Shown here: positions 41,416 through 46,909 of the stretch, piece after piece
Position numbering within the stretch: position 1 is the first letter of the stretch
How the letters are laid out: each line of letters begins with the position of its first letter
NCBI GenBank assembly: GCA_945861025.1
Contig: CAMASN010000022.1
Location: 1-46,909, forward strand
Reading direction: 5' to 3'
Source of the DNA: Ferrithrix thermotolerans DSM 19514
GTDB taxonomy: Bacteria > Actinomycetota > Acidimicrobiia > Acidimicrobiales > Ilumatobacteraceae
DNA length: 46,909 nucleotides
The notes under the pieces: generated by a model
Database searches by the model: none
Told to the model about the DNA's origin: nothing
The model's input: the letters and a program-made list of their open reading frames with translations, nothing else
Program-made: the position numbers and the translations under genes

Positions 41416-44400
41416 TTACGTCGCCTGAAGGTGGTCGATGACTCGGCCGATGCGCTTGGCGCTCACTGACTGCTTGGTGCCAAGCGTTTGCGCGAATTCG
41501 CCGACTCGCAACTCCTCGATCATCCACCCAACATCGATGACATCGGCAGTGATCTGGCTCGGTTCGAGTCGGCCGATGAATTGGGCGTAGCGACGTTCGA
41601 GAGCCACAATCTCAAGCATGCGCTGGCGGTCGCGACCAGGTTCGCTGGGGAGCTTGTCGACGCGTCGTTCGATTGCCCGGATGTAGCGCACGACATCGAC
41701 CAAGCGCGCTGTGCCCGAACCGGTCACGAAGCCAGCGCGCAGCAGCCGTGCCAACTGTTTGCGCATATCGGATACCGCCGGAGCCAGCGCTGGGGTCACC
41801 AACCGGCCGAGTGAAGCCTCGACGGTTGCTGCTGCAACGTAGATCTGTCCGACAATGCTCATCGCTGCCGTGGCAATGCCCGCGAGATCTGCACGAGCCT
41901 GGTGTTGCAGGGCAACGAATGCAGCTTCATCCCAAACCAGATCACCGAAGTTGCCAAGCACACGATCAGCGGCCGCCGTGATGCAATCGTCGGCGAGACC
42001 GCCAAGCTTCACCGAACCAGCACGACCAATGGCCAGCAAGGCTTCGTTCGAGATGTCGCGGCCAATTGACTTTCGTGACAACGGAACCGTGAGCAACAGC
42101 AGCCGACGAAGCCCAGCGCGCATGACCCGCTGCTGAATCTCTTGGTTCGTGAAGATGCGGATAGATACCGAGTCAGTGTCATCGAGCAATGCCGGGTAGC
42201 CGCGAACAGCGTGACCGTCTCGGACTGTCTCAACCACTTGAGGGAGGGTGCCAAAATCCCAACTCACAATTCCGCTGCGCTCGAGGCCAGGAGCTGTCTG
42301 CGCAATGGCCTGCCGAACCCGCCCGCTGAGTTGTTTGCGCATCGCGTCGAGGTCTTTGCCAAGGGCGAGCAGACGGCCATCGTCGGCCTCAACAGAGAAT
42401 GTGATGCGCAAGTGCGGTGGCACCCGGTCGAGATCGAAATCAGAAGCCGACACGCGCTCTCCACCCAGTTCGGTGAGCACCTCGGCAAGCGACTCAGCCA
42501 AGCCGGCTTCGTTGGGCATGACCCGCTGTGCCGCCACCCGCGCCGTGTCGGCGATCGGCGTGAGCGTGCGGCGAAGAACCTTTGGCAGCGTCCACACCAA
42601 CGCAGTCACCAAGTCGTCGCGAAAGCCCGACACCTGCCAATCGAATCCGTTGCTGCGAATGCGGTTGAGCACGCTGATGGGTACGTGCATCGTGACGCCG
42701 TCGTTGGCATCGCCCGGATCGAACCGGTATGTCACCGCCAGCCTGAGGTCGTCCTGCTGCCACGAGTTTGGGTATGCATGCGCATCGATGACCTTGCGCG
42801 ATTGTCCGGCGGCTGAAGCCTCGGCAAGCGCTTCGAAGGTGAGATCGAGCAAGTTCGACTGCGCCGAGCGAGCGTCTTTCCACCAGCGATCGAAGTGGCG
42901 GGTAGAGACAACATCGGCACCAACACGTTTGTCATAGAACGCAAACAACGCTTCGTCGTCTACGAGGTCTACACGGCGCACTCGGTCGCCCATTTCACGA
43001 AGCTTCTCGATGAAACCCGCGTTCGCCGCGGCGAACTTGTGCCGAGTAGTCCAGTCGCCTTCGACGAGGGCGTGGCGAATGAATAGTGAACGCGCTACCC
43101 CGTGGTCGACCCGGTCGTAACCGATTCGGCGTCCGGACACGATGGGCAAGCCATACAGGGTGACTCGCTCGAGGGCCACAGCGCCGCCACGCCGAGGGTC
43201 CCAGGTGGGCTCGCCGTAGAAGCGTTTGACCAGATGCTTGCCAAGTTGCTCGGCCCACTCGGGCTCAATGTTGGCGGCAACGCGACCCCAGAGCCGAGAC
43301 GTGTCGACCAGTTCGGCAACCATCACCCAACGTGCCGGCTTCTTTGCCAGGGCCGAGCCGGGCACAATCGCAAATTTCGAGCCGTGAGCTCCGTTGTACT
43401 CACGGGTCTCACGATCACGCACGCCAAGGTGCGACAACAATCCGGCCAGTACCGACTGATGCACACGATCGGGATGGCTGTGTTCGGTGCCCACGCGAAT
43501 GCCAATGGTCGCAGTGATCTGACGAAGTTGGCTGTAGAGATCGTGCCACTCACGCACGCGCAAGTAATTGAGATATTCGGCGCGACAAAGGCGACGGAAC
43601 TGACTTGAGGTAAGCGCGCGTTGCTGCTCGCGGATGTAATCCCACAGCGCAACAATGCCGAGAAAATCTGAGTCTTCGACAGCAAAACGCTTGTGCGCTT
43701 CGTCGGCGGCCTGGCGATTGGCAACCGGGCGTTCGCGAGGATCTTGAATCGACAACGCAGCAGCGATGACGATGACCTCGCGCACGCAGCCGTGCCGGTC
43801 GGCCTCGAGCACCATCCGACCAAAACGAGGGTCAAGAGGCAACCGAGCGAGGCGGCGGCCGAGCGGGGTCAGCCGGCGTTGGTCAGCGGGCTGATCCTGA
43901 TCGATGGCCCCAAGTTCTTCGAGAAGCGCAACGCCGTCGCGAACCGCTCGGCTGTCGGGCGGATCAAGAAAGTCGAACTTGCTCACATCGCCAAGACCGA
44001 GCGATGTCATCTGCAAGATGACCGATGCGAGGTTGGTGCGCAATATCTCGGGCTCGGTGAACTCGGTGCGCTGATCGAAGTCGTCCTGGGTGTACAACCG
44101 CAGGCACACCCCCGGCGCCACTCGTCCACACCGGCCCGCACGCTGGTTGGCAGAGGCCTGCGAGATCGGCTCGATAGGTAGCCGCTGCACCTTCAGACGA
44201 TGGCTGTAACGCGAAATACGCGCCGCCCCAGCGTCGACCACGAAACGAACGCCGGGAACCGTGAGCGAGGTCTCGGCCACGTTGGTAGAGAGCACAATGC
44301 GACGCCCGGTGTGATTCTCGAAGATGCGGTGTTGCTCGGCCGCCGACAAGCGCGCATACAGCGGCAGCACTTCGGTGTTCGGCCGATCGAGCTGTCGCAG

Positions 44401-45183
44401 CGCATCGGCGGTGTCGTGAATCTCGCGCTCGCCGCTGAGAAAAACCAGCACATCGCCCGGGCCGTGCTCGATCAGTTCATCAACCGCGTCGCAGACTGCT
44501 TGCACCTGATCGCGGTCGTCGTCGAGGTCTCCGTCGAGGTTGGCTCCGAACGGTCGATACCGCATCTCGACCGGAAAGGTTCGCCCCGTCACTTCGATAA
44601 CGGGAGCGTTGTTGAAGTGTTCGGAGAATCGCTGCGTGTCGATGGTGGCCGAGGTGACGATCACTTTGAGATCGGGACGCCGCGGCAGTAATTGCTTGAT
44701 GTACCCGAGCAGGAAATCGACGTTGAGGCTGCGCTCGTGAGCCTCGTCAATGATCAGCGTGTCGTAGCGCGACAACGTGCGGTCGTGCTGAATCTCGGCA
44801 AGCAAGATTCCGTCGGTCATCACCTTGATCAGCGTGGCGTCGCTGACCCGATCGGTGAAACGAACCGTGTACCCCACAAGGCCACCGAGATCGGTGCCGA
44901 GTTCGTCGGCCACACGTTCGGCAATTGTTCGTGCAGCGACCCGACGCGGCTGGGTATGCCCAATGAGTCCTGCAACGCCTCGACCAAGCTCGAGACACAA
45001 CTTCGGTAGCTGCGTGCTCTTACCGGAACCCGTCTCGCCAGCCACGATGACCACTTGATGATCGCGAATAGTGGCCAACAGATCGGTGCGCCGATCAGTG
45101 ATCGGCAACGCTGCTGGATACTCAATGGCCGGCACACTCGCCCGCCGGCGTTCGAGTCGGGCGATGTCCCGATCGGAACTCAA
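41416..45183 (-). CDS. hrpA: ATP-dependent RNA helicase HrpA-like (DEAH box)
   Basis: 1255-aa DEAH-box helicase, near the length of E. coli HrpA. The motifs are in order: GETGSGKST (I), HTQPRRVAA (Ia), IIDEAHERSLN (II), VTSATIDTQRF (III), LSTNVAETSLTVPG (V) and QRAGRCGRVAPG (VI). HA2 and OB-fold domains follow, then the long C-terminal domain specific to HrpA (DUF3418). HrpA rescues stalled ribosomes and processes mRNA in other bacteria. The TTG at 45183 overlaps the PPK2 stop (TTGA); a GTG at 45135 is also possible. The frame extends further upstream only as a shadow of the PPK2 gene. Confidence 0.93.
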   Translation of the reverse strand: MSSDRDIARLERRRASVPAIEYPAALPITDRRTDLLATIRDHQVVIVAGETGSGKSTQLPKLCLELGRGVAGLIGHTQPRRVAARTIAERVADELGTDLGGLVGYTVRFTDRVSDATLIKVMTDGILLAEIQHDRTLSRYDTLIIDEAHERSLNVDFLLGYIKQLLPRRPDLKVIVTSATIDTQRFSEHFNNAPVIEVTGRTFPVEMRYRPFGANLDGDLDDDRDQVQAVCDAVDELIEHGPGDVLVFLSGEREIHDTADALRQLDRPNTEVLPLYARLSAAEQHRIFENHTGRRIVLSTNVAETSLTVPGVRFVVDAGAARISRYSHRLKVQRLPIEPISQASANQRAGRCGRVAPGVCLRLYTQDDFDQRTEFTEPEILRTNLASVILQMTSLGLGDVSKFDFLDPPDSRAVRDGVALLEELGAIDQDQPADQRRLTPLGRRLARLPLDPRFGRMVLEADRHGCVREVIVIAAALSIQDPRERPVANRQAADEAHKRFAVEDSDFLGIVALWDYIREQQRALTSSQFRRLCRAEYLNYLRVREWHDLYSQLRQITATIGIRVGTEHSHPDRVHQSVLAGLLSHLGVRDRETREYNGAHGSKFAIVPGSALAKKPARWVMVAELVDTSRLWGRVAANIEPEWAEQLGKHLVKRFYGEPTWDPRRGGAVALERVTLYGLPIVSGRRIGYDRVDHGVARSLFIRHALVEGDWTTRHKFAAANAGFIEKLREMGDRVRRVDLVDDEALFAFYDKRVGADVVSTRHFDRWWKDARSAQSNLLDLTFEALAEASAAGQSRKVIDAHAYPNSWQQDDLRLAVTYRFDPGDANDGVTMHVPISVLNRIRSNGFDWQVSGFRDDLVTALVWTLPKVLRRTLTPIADTARVAAQRVMPNEAGLAESLAEVLTELGGERVSASDFDLDRVPPHLRITFSVEADDGRLLALGKDLDAMRKQLSGRVRQAIAQTAPGLERSGIVSWDFGTLPQVVETVRDGHAVRGYPALLDDTDSVSIRIFTNQEIQQRVMRAGLRRLLLLTVPLSRKSIGRDISNEALLAIGRAGSVKLGGLADDCITAAADRVLGNFGDLVWDEAAFVALQHQARADLAGIATAAMSIVGQIYVAAATVEASLGRLVTPALAPAVSDMRKQLARLLRAGFVTGSGTARLVDVVRYIRAIERRVDKLPSEPGRDRQRMLEIVALERRYAQFIGRLEPSQITADVIDVGWMIEELRVGEFAQTLGTKQSVSAKRIGRVIDHLQAT

Positions 45184-45965
45184 AGGTCTAGGTCGTCGAG
45201 CAGGTCGTCGATGTGAGGCACCGGATAACCCGCGCGCCGCAGACCCTGCTCGATTCGGTTGTTCAGCGTTTCGAGCACGGCGATGCGACCGAAACGCTTT
45301 TGCTCGGCTGCGATGACATCCCACGGCCCAAGCTCGTGGCTCGTCTTGCTGAAGAGGTCTTCGGCGGCCACTCGGTAGTCGTGATTGCGTTCACGATTGC
45401 GCCAGTCTTCAGGCGTGAGCTTCCAACGCTTGAGCGGATCTGATTCGCGTGCCTTGAATCGGCGAAGTTGTTCTTCGTCGCTGATGTTCATCCAGAACTT
45501 CACCAGGATCACGCCTTCGAGCACGAGTGATCGCTCGAAGTCGACGATGGCCTGATAGCCGCGACACCACTCGACATCAGATGCGTAGCCCTCGATGCGC
45601 TCGACCAGTACACGACCATACCAACTGCGATCGAACACCGACATTGAGCCAAGCCCAGGAATATCGGGATAAAAGCGCCACAGAAAATGGTGGCGCTTTT
45701 CGACCTCGGAAGGGACACCACAATTGAGCACTTTGTAGTGCCGTGGATCGAGATGCCCAACAATGGACTTAATAGCTCCACCCTTACCCGACGCATCGGG
45801 CCCTTCGAAGACCACCAGCAAACCTGGTCCGGGCCCGTTATCGCCCATCTGTCCGCCGAGGTGCAGTCGCAACTGCAGTAGGCGACGCTGTTCTTCGACG
45901 AGACGAATCACGTACTGCTTTTGGTCCATCCTCAGCGACAGATCGACCTTGTCAAGAATGGTCAC
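45180..45965 (-). CDS. ppk2: polyphosphate kinase 2 family protein
   Basis: 261-aa PPK2, which moves phosphate between polyphosphate and nucleotides. Walker A FEGPDASGKGG (Gly55 to Lys61) and the lid/Walker B FDRSWYGR (Asp112) are intact, and LVKFWMNIS and SDPLKRWKLTPED are typical of single-domain PPK2. The class (NDP or NMP as acceptor) cannot be told from sequence alone. The start is GTG 45965 with AGGAG 8 nt upstream. The stop overlaps the hrpA start, so the two are translationally coupled. Confidence 0.92.
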   Translation of the reverse strand: MTILDKVDLSLRMDQKQYVIRLVEEQRRLLQLRLHLGGQMGDNGPGPGLLVVFEGPDASGKGGAIKSIVGHLDPRHYKVLNCGVPSEVEKRHHFLWRFYPDIPGLGSMSVFDRSWYGRVLVERIEGYASDVEWCRGYQAIVDFERSLVLEGVILVKFWMNISDEEQLRRFKARESDPLKRWKLTPEDWRNRERNHDYRVAAEDLFSKTSHELGPWDVIAAEQKRFGRIAVLETLNNRIEQGLRRAGYPVPHIDDLLDDLDL

Positions 45966-46012
45966 GAGAGTGCTCCTGGTTGTCTAAATAATCCATCAGT
46001 GTCGGTACGACC

Positions 46013-46909
46013 TTACGGGGTCGCGGCGATACGGAATGCCCCTCGCATCGCTGGGTGAATTCGACAGAAATATGTATAAGTGCCTACGGGCAATGTTGCC
46101 GGCGTGCTCCAACTGATGCGGCCAGCGGTAGGCGGGCCGCCAACACCAAGCTGACCCGAGTCGAACGCTATGTCGGCGTCGGCAATTGGGTAAGCAATAC
46201 CGCTGCCACCTGTGCATGGCGCCTTACACGCTGTGATCGTGTGCCACTGTCCCTTGCCGATCGACGCATCGTCGTTGCGGTAGGTAATGGTTCCGCCAGC
46301 TGGGACGGTGGGGATGGGGTCGCCCTTGAGCATGTCGCCCTGCGCGTAGACGTAGGAGCTGATCGGGATCGGTGAGGTGGCGGGCTGTGAGGCCAATCCC
46401 AACGAATCGACATAGTTGAACGCTGGGTCAAATGGGCCACCGTGATTATCGTTCTCGGCGAGATGACCATGGGTGATGCTGCCAACCACATCGACAGCAG
46501 TGACGAACGGGTCGGGCGCGGTGTCATTTGGCGCAAGTGTGTCGGCCATCCACGCAACCATGATGCCCATCGACTCGTACCACGATGCCCGTGAACTGTC
46601 GTAGGTGGCAGTGGTGGAGAGCACATCGCCCTTACGAACCGCAACGCGCCAGTTGGGCGGCGTGACCGTCATGGCGACGTCCCACGACACGGCGCCAGCT
46701 GGCTCCCAGTAGTGCGCCGTTGACTCAAACAAGTGCGCCGTGTTCGCTTCGTTGGCCTTACCATGCCCGGCCAAGGGCGTGGCCCCGGCGCGACGCAGCC
46801 ACATGTCGGTGTGCAGGCCACCGGGGTGAAGGTGGCCGCCTGTAGCGACGATGATGCCATCACGATCGACGACCCATTCGTTCTTTGGTGCCCGCGAGCC
46901 GTAAGGCGA
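46013..46909 (-). CDS. exported cupredoxin-domain protein (partial, N-terminus off the window)
   Basis: The C-terminal 298 residues of a larger protein that is open to the right edge. The first part in view has GGHLHPGGLHTDMWL, then VSWDVAMTVTPPNWRVAVRKGD; these suggest a beta-rich domain with His, possibly of the SURNod19 type. The last 100 residues are plastocyanin-like: GQWHTITAC supplies a His, and YTYFCRIHPAMRG gives Cys, His and Met, the type 1 copper set. Copper binding is likely; electron transfer or a copper-dependent enzyme role is open. It lies 47 nt upstream of ppk2 on the same strand. Confidence 0.75.
   Translation of the reverse strand, partial: SPYGSRAPKNEWVVDRDGIIVATGGHLHPGGLHTDMWLRRAGATPLAGHGKANEANTAHLFESTAHYWEPAGAVSWDVAMTVTPPNWRVAVRKGDVLSTTATYDSSRASWYESMGIMVAWMADTLAPNDTAPDPFVTAVDVVGSITHGHLAENDNHGGPFDPAFNYVDSLGLASQPATSPIPISSYVYAQGDMLKGDPIPTVPAGGTITYRNDDASIGKGQWHTITACKAPCTGGSGIAYPIADADIAFDSGQLGVGGPPTAGRISWSTPATLPVGTYTYFCRIHPAMRGAFRIAATP

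Noticed and set aside
38250-46000. Several long frames antisense to pepN, hrpA, ppk2 and the PfkB gene
   Set aside because: They follow the third-position GC pattern of the sense genes, are Arg/Ala/Pro-rich and have no family motifs.
1-46909. CRISPR arrays, tRNA/rRNA genes, insertion sequences, prophage genes or defence systems
   Set aside because: No regularly spaced repeats, cloverleaf sequence, transposase, integrase or defence-protein motifs were seen on either strand.

Overview
The window looks like the chromosome of a high-GC actinobacterium, most likely of the Acidimicrobiia type. The GC content looks near 60% by eye. Many genes start with no Shine-Dalgarno but have a TAnnnT box 6-8 nt upstream of the start (leaderless). 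Typical actinobacterial families are present: a DUF501-Ppx/GppA pair, an LPxTG-anchored protein, a cluster resembling the mycobacterial add-upp-pmmB group, and form I/II CO-dehydrogenase-like genes. The lineage is inferred from gene content, not from a marker gene. No tRNA, rRNA, CRISPR array, insertion sequence or prophage gene was seen.

1-7.5 kb is a choline/glycine betaine block. On the minus strand betaine-aldehyde dehydrogenase, a homocysteine S-methyltransferase and a GMC choline dehydrogenase-like enzyme (cut by the window edge) form one operon. Divergent from it is a ProVWX-type betaine importer: an ATPase, a permease made of two fused permease halves, and a lipoprotein binding protein, closed by a strong hairpin. 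Together they can import choline or betaine, oxidise choline to betaine and pass a betaine methyl group to homocysteine.

7.7-21.2 kb holds parts of a molybdenum hydroxylase system (CO-dehydrogenase/xanthine-dehydrogenase family): the 2Fe-2S and FAD subunits (coxS, coxM), then, after about 6.6 kb of other genes, coxD (AAA ATPase), coxE (VWA), an XdhC protein split in two, a MobA-like cytidylyltransferase and coxG. The catalytic Mo subunit (coxL) is not in the window. The genes between them encode a PAP2 membrane phosphatase, a small unknown protein, an AMIN-like lipoprotein, a Dabb protein, an atypical SDR, a DAO-family flavoprotein, GlgX and a secreted NlpC/P60 hydrolase with a long leader.

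21.2-27.9 kb is mixed housekeeping: DUF501, a half-length Ppx/GppA homologue, a GNAT acetyltransferase, a small His/Arg-rich protein, two crotonase-fold proteins, a Nudix hydrolase, an unrecognised protein, an LPxTG protein and an SGNH hydrolase.

27.9-38.8 kb is a nucleoside uptake and salvage region: a BMP-family nucleoside ABC transporter (binding protein, double ATPase, two permeases), adenosine deaminase, uracil phosphoribosyltransferase, a phosphohexo/pentomutase and a PfkB (adenosine-kinase-like) kinase, with QueF and a PhyH dioxygenase among them. 38.8-46.9 kb carries aminopeptidase N, an HrpA-type DEAH helicase, a PPK2 polyphosphate kinase and the 3' part of a cupredoxin-containing secreted protein.

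The points most worth a second look are the CO-dehydrogenase gene set without a large subunit, a terminator-like hairpin inside the start of the nucleoside-transporter ATPase gene, the fused double ProW permease, the half Ppx/GppA, and a methyltransferase with a His in place of one zinc Cys.
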